Below are positions 14,460 through 23,873 of a stretch of DNA of 64,000 bases, one piece after another (the first letter of the stretch is position 1; the number at the start of each line of letters is the position of its first letter). The DNA is taken from NCBI GenBank assembly GCA_031180825.1, contig JAPSLM010000006.1:1-64000 (forward strand), written 5' to 3'. This DNA is from Paenibacillus sp. (GTDB taxonomy: Bacteria; Bacillota; Bacilli; Paenibacillales; NBRC-103111). A model generated the notes under the pieces. The model was not told the DNA's origin. It did not search any database and was given only the letters and a program-made list of their open reading frames with translations. The position numbers and the translations under genes were made by a program.

Positions 14460-15484
14460 TTGATTCCCAACTGGCTGCGGTATTCCGAAGGCGAAATGCC
14501 GACTATTTTTTTAAACGTTTTCGTAAAATGCGGATAGTCGTCGTACCCGACCTCCAGCGCCACGTCGACGATGCGAATATGGGACTGGGCCATCAATTGA
14601 AGCGCTTTCTCCATCCGGCGCTTGATCCGGTATTGGACGAACGTTTCGGAGGTCATTTTTTTAAACAACGCGCTGAAATAGGTCGGGGTCAGCCCTACAA
14701 GCTCGGCCACTTCCTCCAGGGTGACCTCCTCGGACAAGCGCTGGTCGATGTAGGCCTTCGCTTCTTCCATCGGGTCCTTGAACTGCCCGCGGCGCGCCGA
14801 GATCAGCTTGCGGTAAATCGCCTGCAGCGTCCGCTCGAAATCGTCCAGCAGTCCGTCCTTCGTATAGCCGGCCGTCACCGCCTCCTTCGTCTCGGGGGAC
14901 ACCGAAAACGCATTCCGCTCCTGCAGCCGCTGCACGAGCAGGCGGATACAATCGCCGAGCAGCTCCCGGAGCTTCGCGGCCGACAAGCCGGAATCGAGGC
15001 AATACCTCCGCCACTGCTCCAAATACCGGGCCAGCTCGTCCGTTTGGTTGGCCCAGATGCACTGCTCCAGCTTCCCTACCCATTCGACGTATTTGGATAC
15101 CGGGACATAGCCTTTCATTTTTTGTTTGAGCACCGTGTCCAGCGCTTCATGCAGCTCGGGCTTCGTTACGGGCTTCAGCAAATACTGCTTCACGCCGTAG
15201 GCCAGGCATTTTTGGGCATACTCAAAATCGTTGAACCCGGAGATGACGACCGTTTGAATATCGGGGAATTCTTCGTGAATGCTGCGGCACAGCTCCAGTC
15301 CGTCCTTCTTGGGCATCCGGATATCGCTTAGCACGATGTCGGGCTCGTGCAAGCGGATCAGCTCCAGCGCCGCCGCTCCGTTCTCCGCGGTTGCAATGCC
15401 GGCGAACGCGGGACTGTACTGCTCCGCCATCTTTACCAAGCCTCTGCGGATGACCGGCTCGTCGTCCACGATGAGCAAATGCAT
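14456..15484 (-). CDS. AraC-type response regulator (YesN-like), second of two
   Basis: A 342-aa protein with the same plan as the regulator at 11553: receiver domain (IVDDEP at 4-10, Asp near 55 in LSDIRMPKKDG, Lys in YLLKPVTK), a helical linker (about 130-235) and an AraC DNA-binding domain (about 242-342; YFSALFKKMTSETFVQYRI, PHFTKTFKK). AGGAGGGG lies 6 nt before the ATG. It is the first gene of the regulator-kinase-regulator group. A strong hairpin at 15514-15559 separates it from the solute-binding protein gene. Confidence 0.92.
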   Translation of the reverse strand: MHLLIVDDEPVIRRGLVKMAEQYSPAFAGIATAENGAAALELIRLHEPDIVLSDIRMPKKDGLELCRSIHEEFPDIQTVVISGFNDFEYAQKCLAYGVKQYLLKPVTKPELHEALDTVLKQKMKGYVPVSKYVEWVGKLEQCIWANQTDELARYLEQWRRYCLDSGLSAAKLRELLGDCIRLLVQRLQERNAFSVSPETKEAVTAGYTKDGLLDDFERTLQAIYRKLISARRGQFKDPMEEAKAYIDQRLSEEVTLEEVAELVGLTPTYFSALFKKMTSETFVQYRIKRRMEKALQLMAQSHIRIVDVALEVGYDDYPHFTKTFKKIVGISPSEYRSQLGIK

Positions 15485-15513
15485 GGAACACCCCTCCTGT
15501 TAGGTCCGCCTAA

Positions 15514-15559
15514 GGGAAAAGTATCCGCTCCGGACCATGCCGGAAACGGATACTTTCCC
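15514..15559 (-). terminator. strong hairpin between binding-protein and regulator genes
   Basis: Arms of about 13 bp (GGGAAAGTATCCG and its near-complement with one extra A) around a loop of about 20 nt that itself contains CCGG repeats. There is no long T-run after it in the minus direction. It may reduce read-through from the transporter genes into the regulatory genes or protect the upstream mRNA 3' end. Confidence 0.6.
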
Positions 15560-15651
15560 GTAATCTGTATGATGATTTTACTACGCTTTCGGGACACAGG
15601 GCAATGAGTGAAGCGAGGTTTGCCGGACAGCGGCGTTACGGCCGTGGACCG

Positions 15652-17205
15652 TTACTTCACATTGTTGCGGACGATGACGCCTTCCTTCTTGTTATAGCGC
15701 TCCGTCGCTTCCTTGATGACTTCGTTGCCGCCTTTGGCTTTGTATTCCTCGATAACCTTCGGCCAATCGGAGATCGGCTCTTTGCCGTAAATCATTTTGA
15801 CCATATGGTCGATGATCAGCTTCGGCGCCGTATCGGTCGTCGGCATAAGATCCGGGTATTTGGCGAACGCATTCAGCGTCGGCGTAAACTCGATCGTGCC
15901 CAGCCCCTCTTTGGCCAGCACCGTATCGAACGCTTCCGCCAAGTCTTTGCCGTCCTGGGACAAGGAGGCGCGCAGCTTGTTGATGGTAATGTCATGCGTC
16001 CACCACAGGTTGCCGCGGAAGCCTTCTTCGTCGACTTCTTCTTTCGTCTGCGGGAATTTGTACTTGATCTGCCCGTTCTCTACGGTGTAATTTTCGCCCT
16101 CCACCCCGATGCTGAAAAACTTCTCCGCTTCTTCGGTCAGCATCCAGTCCAAATATTTAATGATGCCGATCGCCGTTTCCTTCTTTACATTTTTATTGAT
16201 ATACAAAGCGGTGGACAAGGAGCCGTACAGAAGATGACCGCCGTATCCTTCCGGACCTTTCGGCGACGGAATAATGTCGATTTTGGCCTCGGGCGCGACC
16301 TTCTTCACCTTGGTCCGGTAATTGGCCATGCCTTCCGCGTTGGCGGACCACATGCCGACTTTGCCGGCCTCGATATTTTTCCCGTAATCGGTCGACGTAA
16401 CGGTTGCGAAATCTTTCGGAATCAAGCCTTCGTCGAACATCGTCTTGTAGGCTTGAAGCGCTTTCGTCATATTTTCTACGTCAAAAAATTTGGGAACGAC
16501 CTGTCCGTCCTGCAGCTCGAACTGGGAACCGATCACGTCATAGGAGCCGAAGATCGTATCGGCGTACTTGAATTTTTCACGGATCTGATACGGGTTCTCG
16601 ACGCCGAGCTTTTTCATCGCGCGCATCACGTTCAGCATGTCCTCGACCGTCTTGGGCGCGGGCAGGCCGGTTTTCTCCAGCAGGTCCGTCCGGATGAACA
16701 GCGCGCGCCGCGACGGATTGGACAGCCACGCCGGAACGGCGTAAATTTTGCCTTCGTAGCTGACCTCGTCCCAGGCCTGCTTCGGCACCTGCTTCATCAG
16801 ATTCGGCGCATACTCTTTCAGCAGATCGTCCAGCGGCATGAACAACCCGGCCTCCACCGAGCCGGACATCGCCTTGCTGTTCACGCTGCTGCCCTGAACT
16901 ACGTCGGGAATATCGTTGCCGGCGAACATGACGGCCATTTTCTGGTCGAATTCCTTGAGCGGGAGGAAGCGGATATCCATATCCACATTCGCCAGCTTCT
17001 CCAGCTTTTTGACCCACTTGTCTTCGTTAATATTCGGCGAGCTTTCCGCATATGCATTTCCGCTTGTATTCAGCGAAATCGTAAATTTCGTCGGTCCCTG
17101 CTTCCCGTCGGCGCCCGGCGCTTCGCCTTCGTTCTTACCGCCGGCGCATCCGGCTGCGGTTACCGCGAGCGAACCGGCCAGCACCGTACTGATGAGCTTT
17201 TTCAA
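15652..17205 (-). CDS. ABC transporter solute-binding lipoprotein (LplA/YtcQ-like)
   Basis: A 517-aa extracellular lipoprotein that delivers a ligand, probably an oligosaccharide, to the permeases encoded upstream. It starts with TTG at 17205 after AAGGGG, and has a lipobox TAAGC with Cys20 as the lipidated residue. The body is a two-lobed type-1 family binding fold with DVVQGSSV, EGKIYAVPAWLS and LDWMLTEEAEKFFSIG. The length matches the Paenibacillus LplA/YtcQ group. It lies 143 bp downstream of the second permease. No ATPase gene is present; this family usually shares a genome-wide MsmX-type ATPase. Confidence 0.93.
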   Translation of the reverse strand: MKKLISTVLAGSLAVTAAGCAGGKNEGEAPGADGKQGPTKFTISLNTSGNAYAESSPNINEDKWVKKLEKLANVDMDIRFLPLKEFDQKMAVMFAGNDIPDVVQGSSVNSKAMSGSVEAGLFMPLDDLLKEYAPNLMKQVPKQAWDEVSYEGKIYAVPAWLSNPSRRALFIRTDLLEKTGLPAPKTVEDMLNVMRAMKKLGVENPYQIREKFKYADTIFGSYDVIGSQFELQDGQVVPKFFDVENMTKALQAYKTMFDEGLIPKDFATVTSTDYGKNIEAGKVGMWSANAEGMANYRTKVKKVAPEAKIDIIPSPKGPEGYGGHLLYGSLSTALYINKNVKKETAIGIIKYLDWMLTEEAEKFFSIGVEGENYTVENGQIKYKFPQTKEEVDEEGFRGNLWWTHDITINKLRASLSQDGKDLAEAFDTVLAKEGLGTIEFTPTLNAFAKYPDLMPTTDTAPKLIIDHMVKMIYGKEPISDWPKVIEEYKAKGGNEVIKEATERYNKKEGVIVRNNVK

Positions 17206-17348
17206 GTCGAACCCCTTCTTTCGCTTAAAAAGTATGTGTATGCTGCTTATTCAAATGATAGCGATTTTAAAACGAACATAGAATTGGCTAACTTATTATG
17301 ACGATGTGTTTTTTTACGATGGGGCGCGTTCCGTCGTCAGGGGAAAGA

Positions 17349-18218
17349 CTACGATTTGATCGAGCCGATCAGCATCCCTTTGACAAAATAGCGCTGAAGA
17401 AACGGATAGACCATCATGATCGGAATCGTCGCCACCGTAATAATCGCCATTTTGATGCCTTCGGGGGACGTAGCCGTAAACTGCGACAGCTGATCGGACG
17501 AGCCGAAAAAGTCGGTAATGACGATTTCGCGCAAGCGGACCTGCAGCGGATAGAGCGCCCGGTTATTAATATAATACAAGGCATTGGAGTACGTATTCCA
17601 GTGCGACACCGCGTAGAACAGGCCCATGGTCGCCATCGCCGGCTTGGACAACGGAAGAACGATGCTCCAGACGATTCGCATTTCGCCGCAGCCGTCCATC
17701 CGGGCGCAGTCGATCAGCTCGTTCGGCAGATTGACGAAGAAGGAGCGCATGACGAACAGATTGTACGCGCTGATGGCGCTCGGGATAATAAGCGCCCATA
17801 CCGTATCGAGCAGGTGCAAATTTTTGACCAGCAAATAGTTCGGAATGAGCGGCGCCTGGAAAATCAACGTGACCAGCACCATAAGCAGCACGTACGTGCG
17901 GCCGGCATATTCCGGACGCGACAGCGGGTAAGCGAGCGCCGCGGTGGCGACCAAATTGATGATCGTTCCGACGACGGTAATGAACAGGCTGACCGAGAAG
18001 GAGCGCCAGACGGAGGCGTCTTTTAAGATCAGCTGGTAATTTTCCAGCGTAAATTGTACCGGCCACAGCGTAACCTGCCCGCTGTTGATCGCGGCATCAG
18101 AGCTGAGCGATTGGGCAACCACATGAAGCAGCGGCAGGATCATCGTCGCCGCGAGAATCGTAAGCACAACGTAATTCAATACCGAGAATACCCGGCCAGC
18201 CGGAGTTACATGATTCAT
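17349..18218 (-). CDS. carbohydrate ABC transporter permease (LplC/YtcP-like)
   Basis: About 289-aa inner-membrane subunit with six predicted segments. It carries the permease EAA-type loop LIDCARMDGCGEMRIVWSIVLPLSKPA (given here in parts: DCARMDGCGE, then VLPLSKPA near 190-215) and the typical C-terminal FLQRYFVKGMLIGSIKS. The start at 18218 (third codon of the longest frame) is preferred because GGGTGA lies 6 nt before it; the first ATG sits directly on the ribosome binding site. It is 14 bp downstream of the first permease and pairs with it as a heterodimer. Confidence 0.93.
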   Translation of the reverse strand: MNHVTPAGRVFSVLNYVVLTILAATMILPLLHVVAQSLSSDAAINSGQVTLWPVQFTLENYQLILKDASVWRSFSVSLFITVVGTIINLVATAALAYPLSRPEYAGRTYVLLMVLVTLIFQAPLIPNYLLVKNLHLLDTVWALIIPSAISAYNLFVMRSFFVNLPNELIDCARMDGCGEMRIVWSIVLPLSKPAMATMGLFYAVSHWNTYSNALYYINNRALYPLQVRLREIVITDFFGSSDQLSQFTATSPEGIKMAIITVATIPIMMVYPFLQRYFVKGMLIGSIKS

Positions 18219-18232
18219 CTGCATTCACCCGC

Positions 18233-19189
18233 CTAATAGAGTCCTTGTCCTGTGGCTTTGCGGCTCAGCGCGTTACCAAGCATGATCAGCGCAAGCCCGA
18301 CGATTGATTTGAATAACCCGATGGCAGTTGTGAAGCTATATTGGCGCCCCACCAAGCCGACCCGGTAAATGTAAGTATCCATAATATCTCCCGACCCTTC
18401 GTTCAGCGAGTTGAGGAACACATAGACCCGCTCGAACCCGAAGTCGAGAAAATTGCCGATATGCAGCAGGAACAAGATGACGATGGTCGGCATAATCGTC
18501 GGGAGCGTGATGGATATCGTCTGCCGCCAGCGGCTCGCGCCGTCCATGACGGCCGCCTCGTACATTTCCGGATTGATCCCGGCCAGCGCCGCCAAATAGA
18601 CGATCGTCCCCCAGCCGCTATCCTTCCAGATCCCCGAGCCAACCAGGATGCTGCGGATATACGAATCTTCGCCCAAGAAATAAATCGGCTCGATCCCGAA
18701 CCAGCCCAGCGCATGGTTGACGACCCCCGTCTTCGGAGACAAAATGCCGATCGCAATGCCGCCAACGATGACCCACGACAAGAAGTGCGGCATGTACACC
18801 ACCGTCTGGATAATCCGCTTGTACATCAGGAGCCGCATTTCATTTAACAGCAGCGCCAGCACGATCGGAAACGGAAAAGCGAAGATCAGATCGTAAAATC
18901 CGATCAGAATCGTATTTTTCAAAATACGCAAAAATTCGTCATAGGCGAACATTCGCTGGAAGTTTTCAAGACCGACCCACGGACTCCCCGAAATCCCCTT
19001 AAAAATGCTGTAGTTTTGAAACGCCATGACCGAGCCCAGCAAGGGAACGTATTTGAATAAGATGAAATATAAAATGCTGGGAAGCGAAAGAATATAAATG
19101 GCCTTGTACTTCTTCATCAGCCTCCTCGTTTCCCAGGCCTTTGACGGTTTAACCGCGGTACGAACCGCCCTCTCGACCTTGGCTTCCAT
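18233..19189 (-). CDS. carbohydrate ABC transporter permease (LplB-like)
   Basis: A 318-aa membrane subunit with a cytosolic N-terminal tail of about 25 residues, then YILSLPSILYFILFKYVP (the hallmark of the LplB group) and six membrane segments. The coupling loop is EAAVMDGASRWRQTISITLPTIMP, visible as EAAVMDGASR at about 210 followed by TLPTIMPT. GGAGG lies 8-9 nt before the ATG. It is the first gene of the transporter unit, transcribed towards lplC, the binding protein and probably the regulators. Confidence 0.93.
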   Translation of the reverse strand: MEAKVERAVRTAVKPSKAWETRRLMKKYKAIYILSLPSILYFILFKYVPLLGSVMAFQNYSIFKGISGSPWVGLENFQRMFAYDEFLRILKNTILIGFYDLIFAFPFPIVLALLLNEMRLLMYKRIIQTVVYMPHFLSWVIVGGIAIGILSPKTGVVNHALGWFGIEPIYFLGEDSYIRSILVGSGIWKDSGWGTIVYLAALAGINPEMYEAAVMDGASRWRQTISITLPTIMPTIVILFLLHIGNFLDFGFERVYVFLNSLNEGSGDIMDTYIYRVGLVGRQYSFTTAIGLFKSIVGLALIMLGNALSRKATGQGLY

Positions 19190-19284
19190 GCGGCACTCCT
19201 CCTTTATGGTTCGATCTTACTATGAGGGGCATTCGTTTCAAATGGAGAAAGTTGCACGGAAGCTGTGTTTTTTTACGATGGCAA

Positions 19285-19331
19285 AAAAGCAAAAAAATCC
19301 CGCCCGCGCTTGGTGCAAGCGCGCGGCGGGA
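19285..19331 (-). terminator. Rho-independent terminator of the pst-phoU operon
   Basis: GC-rich stem of about 15 bp with one bulge (TCCCGCCCGCGCTTG arm, 3-nt loop). In the minus direction a run of seven T follows (A-run at 19291-19297). It lies 27 bp past the phoU stop. Confidence 0.9.
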
Positions 19332-19357
19332 CTTCGGCCGGGGCCGTTCGGCATCCG

Positions 19358-20017
19358 CTATACGTTCAAATCTTTACGTTTGCCTGTGACCATAAAGATC
19401 ACGCCTTCCCCGATATTCGTCGAATGATCGGCGACGCGTTCGAGGAAATGAGCAGCCAGCATGAGCTGGGATAATTGCCTGTTTTTGGCAAAGTCGGTAC
19501 CCATCAGCATGATGAGGTCGTTCACGATGACGCTGTACAGCTTGTCGACTTCGTCGTCCTTGTCGGCCAGCGCCGCCGCCCGGTGAACGTCGCGTTCGGT
19601 ATAAGCCAGAAGGCTCTCCTGCAGCATATTCTGAGTCAGCTCCGCCATGCGCGGAATGTCTTCGAGCGGCTTCACCAGCTCTTGGCCGTTCAACCGGATG
19701 CAAATTTTAGCGATGTCGACGGCATGGTCCGCGATGCGTTCCAGATCGGTGGCAATCTTCAGCGCCATGCTGATAATCCGCAGATCGCTGGCCATCGGCT
19801 GCTGCAGCGCGATCAGCCGAAGCGAGTCCTCTTCGATTCGCGCGGTCATTTCATCGATCTGATCGTCCTCTTCGATCGTTTGCCGGGCCAGACCTTCATC
19901 CAGCCGGGCAAGCGATTCAACGGCTTGACGAATAAGTCTCGCTACATTGTTGCCCATGTCGAGCAGGTCGTTTTGAAGCAGGTCCAGCGATTGGTGAAAA
20001 TTGATCCGGTTGTCCAC
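19358..20017 (-). CDS. phoU: phosphate signalling protein PhoU
   Basis: A 219-aa, all-helical protein with two PhoU repeats (about 15-105 and 118-205). The repeat signatures include DLERIADHAVDIA and FLERVADHSTNIGE with their metal-binding Asp/His residues. It links the Pst transporter to the Pho two-component system and dampens signalling when phosphate is sufficient. The start is a GTG at 20017 with AAAGGAG 10 nt upstream; the frame is open further but the added residues have no PhoU character. It is the last gene of the pstC-pstA-pstB-phoU operon, 37 bp after pstB. Confidence 0.96.
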   Translation of the reverse strand: MDNRINFHQSLDLLQNDLLDMGNNVARLIRQAVESLARLDEGLARQTIEEDDQIDEMTARIEEDSLRLIALQQPMASDLRIISMALKIATDLERIADHAVDIAKICIRLNGQELVKPLEDIPRMAELTQNMLQESLLAYTERDVHRAAALADKDDEVDKLYSVIVNDLIMLMGTDFAKNRQLSQLMLAAHFLERVADHSTNIGEGVIFMVTGKRKDLNV

Positions 20018-20054
20018 GAATAAAGCGCTCCTTTGTCCAGAACGGCTGCGGTAC

Positions 20055-20843
20055 TTATCCGAACCGTCCGGTAATGTAATCTTCCGTCCGTTGATCGGAA
20101 GGCGTGGTAAAAATTTTGTCCGTTTTGTCCGACTCGACCAGCACGCCATTGAGGAAGAACGAGGTGTAGTCGGAAATCCGGGCCGCTTGCTGCATGTTAT
20201 GAGTAACGATGATGATCGTGTATTTTTCCTTCAATACTTGCGTCAGCTCTTCGACCTTCAGCGTCGAGATCGGATCGAGCGCGGACGTCGGCTCATCCAT
20301 CAGCAGCACATCCGGTTCGACGGCAAGCAGACGCGCAATGCACAAGCGCTGCTGCTGACCGCCGGACAGGCCGAGCGCCGATTTGTTCAACCGGTCCTTG
20401 ACCTCGTCCCACAAGGCGGCCTGCACCAGGCTGCGTTCGACGATTTCGTCGAGCACGGCTTTTTTCTTCGTGCCGTGAATCCGCGGGCCGTAAGCGATGT
20501 TGTCGTAAATGCTCATCGGAAACGGGTTCGGACGCTGGAATACCATGCCCACTTTCTTGCGCAAGGACACGACGTCCGTCTCCGGACCGTAAATATTTTG
20601 GCCGTCCACATAGATGTCGCCGGTGATGCGCACGTTGTCGATCAGATCGTTCATCCGGTTCAAGGTGCGCAGAAAGGTCGATTTCCCGCAGCCGGAAGGG
20701 CCGATCAACGCGACGATGGAATTTTGCTCGATCGTCAGCCCGATGTTATGCAGCGCATGATTTTCGCCGTAATATAAATTTAATTGCTCCACTTTGATTT
20801 TATTCGCAACCTTCGGATTCGCGATTGCACTCGCTGTCGCCAT
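20055..20843 (-). CDS. pstB: phosphate ABC transporter ATP-binding protein PstB
   Basis: ATPase subunit of the high-affinity phosphate importer, 262 aa. Walker [11 protein letters not shown]-loop [11 protein letters not shown] (PstB hallmark), signature [15 protein letters not shown], Walker [14 protein letters not shown] and the switch His in IVTHNMQQA are all present. The start at 20843 is chosen because GGAGG lies 8 nt before it; the ATG two codons upstream is only one or two bases from the ribosome binding site. It begins 2 nt after the pstA stop. Confidence 0.97.
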   Translation of the reverse strand: MATASAIANPKVANKIKVEQLNLYYGENHALHNIGLTIEQNSIVALIGPSGCGKSTFLRTLNRMNDLIDNVRITGDIYVDGQNIYGPETDVVSLRKKVGMVFQRPNPFPMSIYDNIAYGPRIHGTKKKAVLDEIVERSLVQAALWDEVKDRLNKSALGLSGGQQQRLCIARLLAVEPDVLLMDEPTSALDPISTLKVEELTQVLKEKYTIIIVTHNMQQAARISDYTSFFLNGVLVESDKTDKIFTTPSDQRTEDYITGRFG

Positions 20844-20845
20844 AG

Positions 20846-21703
20846 TCATTTCCCTCCGGACAATTTTTTCTGCAGCATACGGCTTGGAATACCGATTAAC
20901 AGGTTAAAGATCAACACGACGATCAACAACAGCGCGGCGGAGCCTTTGGCAATGTCCTGGGCGTCCGGCACAATCGCTTCGGATTGGACGTACCACAGAT
21001 GAACGGACAGCGTCTCGCCCATGCTGAGCGGATTGAAGTCCGGGAAGAAGCGCGATACCGACAGTCCCGCCGTATAGATCAGGATGGCCGATTCCCCAAG
21101 GGCGCGGCCTGCGACGAGCGTGATCCCCGTAATTAAGCTCGGCAGCGATGCCGGGAGCAGCACCTTGCGAATCGCCTGCCAGCGGGTGGAGCCGAGCGCA
21201 AGCGACGCTTCCCAGTACGATTCCGGCACGGAGCGGATCGCTTCTTCCGTCACCCGCACAAGGACGGGCAGATTGAGCAGCGACAAGGTGATCGCCCCGC
21301 CGATGATGGAAAATTTCAGTCCCATCCAATTGACGAACAGCAGGAAGCCGAACAAGCCGAAGACGATCGACGGCACGGAAGACAAAGCTTCGACCGAGAC
21401 GCGCACGATGTCCGTAAACCGGTTCTTCTTCGCATAGATGGCCAGATAGACGCCGGCGCCGATACCGATCGGCAGCGAGATCAGCAGCGACAAGAACAAA
21501 ATATAGAAGGAGTTGAACAGCTGCGGTCCTACGCCGCCGCCGGCCATAATCTCCGAAGGCTTGCCGGTGATGAAATTCCAGTTCAGCATCGGCAAGCCGT
21601 CGCCTAAGATCCGGAATAAAAACCAGGCCAGAATCAGAATAATAACAACACCCGTTGCCCAAAAGTAGAGCGTGGCGATCCGGTCTGTCGTTTTGCTCGT
21701 CAT
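20846..21703 (-). CDS. pstA: phosphate ABC transporter permease PstA
   Basis: A 285-aa, six-segment permease. It has a short cytosolic N-terminus, [15 protein letters not shown] as TM1, [12 protein letters not shown], and the coupling loop [20 protein letters not shown] (near 165-185), typical of PstA. The start overlaps the pstC stop by 4 nt. It forms the channel with PstC. Confidence 0.96.
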   Translation of the reverse strand: MTSKTTDRIATLYFWATGVVIILILAWFLFRILGDGLPMLNWNFITGKPSEIMAGGGVGPQLFNSFYILFLSLLISLPIGIGAGVYLAIYAKKNRFTDIVRVSVEALSSVPSIVFGLFGFLLFVNWMGLKFSIIGGAITLSLLNLPVLVRVTEEAIRSVPESYWEASLALGSTRWQAIRKVLLPASLPSLITGITLVAGRALGESAILIYTAGLSVSRFFPDFNPLSMGETLSVHLWYVQSEAIVPDAQDIAKGSAALLLIVVLIFNLLIGIPSRMLQKKLSGGK

Positions 21704-22638
21704 TTCACTTCACTCCTCTTTGCGACAATACGAATGATCAGGATCAAGGCCAGCGAGACCAGAAGCAGCACAAGAGCCATCAGGAACAAAGCGTTGTTCC
21801 ACGTGCTGCCGTAATGGGTGTTCCCCATATCCTTGACGATTGCCGTCGTCAGCACCGTAGCGGAGCTGAGCAGCGAATCCGGCATTTGCGGCGAGTTGCC
21901 GATGACCATGAACACGGCCATCGTCTCTCCGATCGCCCGTCCCATCCCGAGAATGATCCCGGTCAGAATGCCGGGCCGGGCCGCCGGAATAAGCACCCGC
22001 CAAATCGTCTGCCAGCGCGTTGCGCCGAGCGCCAGCGAAGCCTCTTCCAACCGGCCGGGCAGCGCGCGGATCGCGTCCTCGGAGATGGACAGAATCGTCG
22101 GCAAAATCATGATCGCCAGAATGATGGCCGCCGGCAAAATCCCGTATCCGAAGCCCTCATTGAACTTGGCGAGGAACGGAACGATGACCGTAAGACCGAT
22201 CAAGCCGTAGACGACCGACGGAATTCCGACGAATAAATCGGTTGCCGGACGAAGAATTTCACGCACCCACTTTGGCGCAATTTTGGCCATAAAGACCGCA
22301 CCCGACAGTGCGAGAGGGACCGACAGCAGCACCGACAATAAAGTCAGCAGCAGCGTGCTGTACAAAAACGAGAATGCGCCGAATTTATTTTGCGACGGGG
22401 TCCACTCGGTCGAGAAAAAGAACTCGACCGGCGTCACGCCCGAAAAGGTCTTGACTCCTTGCCAACCGACGAAAACGATCACGGAAAAGATGATGAACGC
22501 TACGAGCGAGGCGCTTCCCACAAATATCCATCTCATCATTTGATCGTTTCTGTTCTGCGCTCTCGTCCAGCGGTTCATCCGATGCTCCTTCCGCTCTTCC
22601 TTCACAGTTTCCGTCAGCTGATCGGCATATGAATTCAT
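21700..22638 (-). CDS. pstC: phosphate ABC transporter permease PstC
   Basis: A 312-aa permease with a cytosolic N-terminal tail (about 35 residues), six segments, IPSVVYGLIGLTVIVPFL and the coupling loop EASLALGATRWQTIWRVLIP (about 200-220). GGGGGT lies about 10 nt before the ATG at 22638. It is the first gene of the pstC-pstA-pstB-phoU operon. A clear PhoP-box array lies 70-108 bp upstream, so it has its own phosphate-starvation promoter in addition to any read-through from pstS. Confidence 0.96.
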   Translation of the reverse strand: MNSYADQLTETVKEERKEHRMNRWTRAQNRNDQMMRWIFVGSASLVAFIIFSVIVFVGWQGVKTFSGVTPVEFFFSTEWTPSQNKFGAFSFLYSTLLLTLLSVLLSVPLALSGAVFMAKIAPKWVREILRPATDLFVGIPSVVYGLIGLTVIVPFLAKFNEGFGYGILPAAIILAIMILPTILSISEDAIRALPGRLEEASLALGATRWQTIWRVLIPAARPGILTGIILGMGRAIGETMAVFMVIGNSPQMPDSLLSSATVLTTAIVKDMGNTHYGSTWNNALFLMALVLLLVSLALILIIRIVAKRSEVK

Positions 22639-22692
22639 CAGCTATTACCCCCTGGTTCGAATAGTTCCACTCGTGTTCCTATGCTCTAGACC

Positions 22693-22746
22693 ATCATAGA
22701 GGACGAATGTAATAACAGAACATGAGAATTGTTAAGGTAATGTAAA
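22693..22746 (-). promoter_or_regulatory. PhoP-box array and -10 of the pstC promoter
   Basis: In the direction of pstC, four hexamers start every 11 bp: TTTACA (22741), TTAACA (22730), CATGTT (22719) and ATTACA (22708). A TATGAT (22693-22698) follows element 4 after 9 nt. Elements 1, 2 and 4 fit the Bacillus PhoP consensus TT(A/T/C)ACA closely; element 3 does not. Confidence 0.85.
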
Positions 22747-22782
22747 AATTGCGGCGTTTTCGACAAATCGGCAGACCGGCAC

Positions 22783-22815
22783 ATAAAAAGAGCAGCGACC
22801 TTATGCCGCTGCTCT
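22783..22815 (-). terminator. terminator between pstS and pstC
   Basis: A 9-bp stem (AGAGCAGCG with CGCTGCTCT) with a 9-nt loop and a T-tail in the minus direction. It lies 18 bp after the pstS stop. It lets pstS be expressed above the membrane genes, which have their own promoter. Confidence 0.85.
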
Positions 22816-22832
22816 CGTAGATGACGAAGCGA

Positions 22833-23762
22833 TTATTTTTTCAAGAGGTTCGCCGGAAGGAATTTGAGCTCCTCGACTTTTTTGTCTTGGAATTCCGGGC
22901 TCATGATGTAGTCGATAAATGCTTTCGTTGCGCCTTTAGCTTCACCTTTGGTGTACATATGCTCAATGCCGTACAGCGGGTATTTGCCTTCTTTGATCGT
23001 CTCTTTGCTGAATGCCACGCCTTCGAATTTCAGAGCTTTCAACTTGTCGTTAACATAAGGCGTATCGACATAACCGATCGCGCCGGTCGTTTGGCTGACG
23101 GTCGTAGCCATAGCGCCGCTGGATTCTTGCGTCACGCCGTCTTTCGTGAAATCTTTGCCGTCCAGAACGATTTTCTTCACGAGCGCACGGGAACCGGAGC
23201 TGTCCGGACGGTGAACGATCGTAATTTTTTGGTCTTTGCCGCCAACTTCTTTCCAGTTCGTGATTTTGCCTGTGAAAATGTCGGCTGCTTGAGCTTTCGT
23301 CAAGTTGTCGATCGTTACGTCTTTGTTTACGATGATGGCAAAAGGCGCAATCGCAACGACATGGTCGACAAGACCTTTGTCTTTATATTCCGGACCGGCT
23401 TCGATGTCGGAGTTGCCGATATCGGACGTGCCGTCCGCTACGTTTTTAAGACCTGTGCCGGAACCGCCTGCAGTCGGGTTGATCGTGACTTTCGGGTGTT
23501 TCTTCATGAACTCTTCCGCAGCCGCTTTAACGAGCGGAAGCAGGGCGCTGGAGCCCGAAGCCGTAACCGTGCCGGTGATCTCTTCTGTCTTGGCCGGTTG
23601 CTCCGTCGTTTTTTTGTCTCCCGCGGTCGCCGTTTTGTCTCCACCTGCTGCCGAATTGTTCGGTGCCGGTTCTGTCTTCGTACCACAAGCGGAAAGAACC
23701 CCCAACATTAAGATCGAAACCATGGCCAAGCTTAAACCTTTTTTTGACAGCTGCTTCAACAT
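22833..23762 (-). CDS. pstS: phosphate-binding lipoprotein PstS
   Basis: Extracellular phosphate receptor of the Pst system, 309 aa. The start at 23762 (MLKQLSKKG) has GGGAGG 10 nt upstream and yields a normal lipoprotein signal with lipobox LSAC, Cys26; the frame is open 33 codons further without a signal peptide. Phosphate-binding signatures are present: TASGSSALLPL, GGSGTGLKNVADG, HRPDSSGSRALV and VSQTTGAIGYVDT. A Thr/Lys/Glu-rich linker (about 27-65) follows the lipid anchor. A strong PhoP-box array is 54-92 bp upstream, shared back to back with the chemoreceptor promoter. Confidence 0.96.
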   Translation of the reverse strand: MLKQLSKKGLSLAMVSILMLGVLSACGTKTEPAPNNSAAGGDKTATAGDKKTTEQPAKTEEITGTVTASGSSALLPLVKAAAEEFMKKHPKVTINPTAGGSGTGLKNVADGTSDIGNSDIEAGPEYKDKGLVDHVVAIAPFAIIVNKDVTIDNLTKAQAADIFTGKITNWKEVGGKDQKITIVHRPDSSGSRALVKKIVLDGKDFTKDGVTQESSGAMATTVSQTTGAIGYVDTPYVNDKLKALKFEGVAFSKETIKEGKYPLYGIEHMYTKGEAKGATKAFIDYIMSPEFQDKKVEELKFLPANLLKK

Positions 23763-23800
23763 TTCAGCATGTCCTCCCTTTGTTTTTTGTTTACTAGGAC

Positions 23801-23854
23801 ATCGTACCAACCAATTGTTAAGCGAAAACCATCGGAACGTAAACGGAATGTAAA
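23801..23854 (-). promoter_or_regulatory. PhoP-box array and -10 of the pstS promoter
   Basis: Four hexamers at 11-bp steps towards pstS: TTTACA (23849), TTTACG (23838), ATGGTT (23827) and TTAACA (23816). TACGAT (23801-23806) follows 9 nt after element 4. This is the same 1-2-x-4 pattern and -10 spacing as at pstC and ppk. Confidence 0.85.
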
Positions 23855-23873
23855 ACTTCAAATCTGCTAAAAG

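Noticed and set aside
17262..17275. TGATAGCGATTTTA, a possible CcpA cre site upstream of the binding-protein gene
   Set aside because: At least two positions deviate from the cre consensus and symmetry is poor; it is not strong enough to report as a site.
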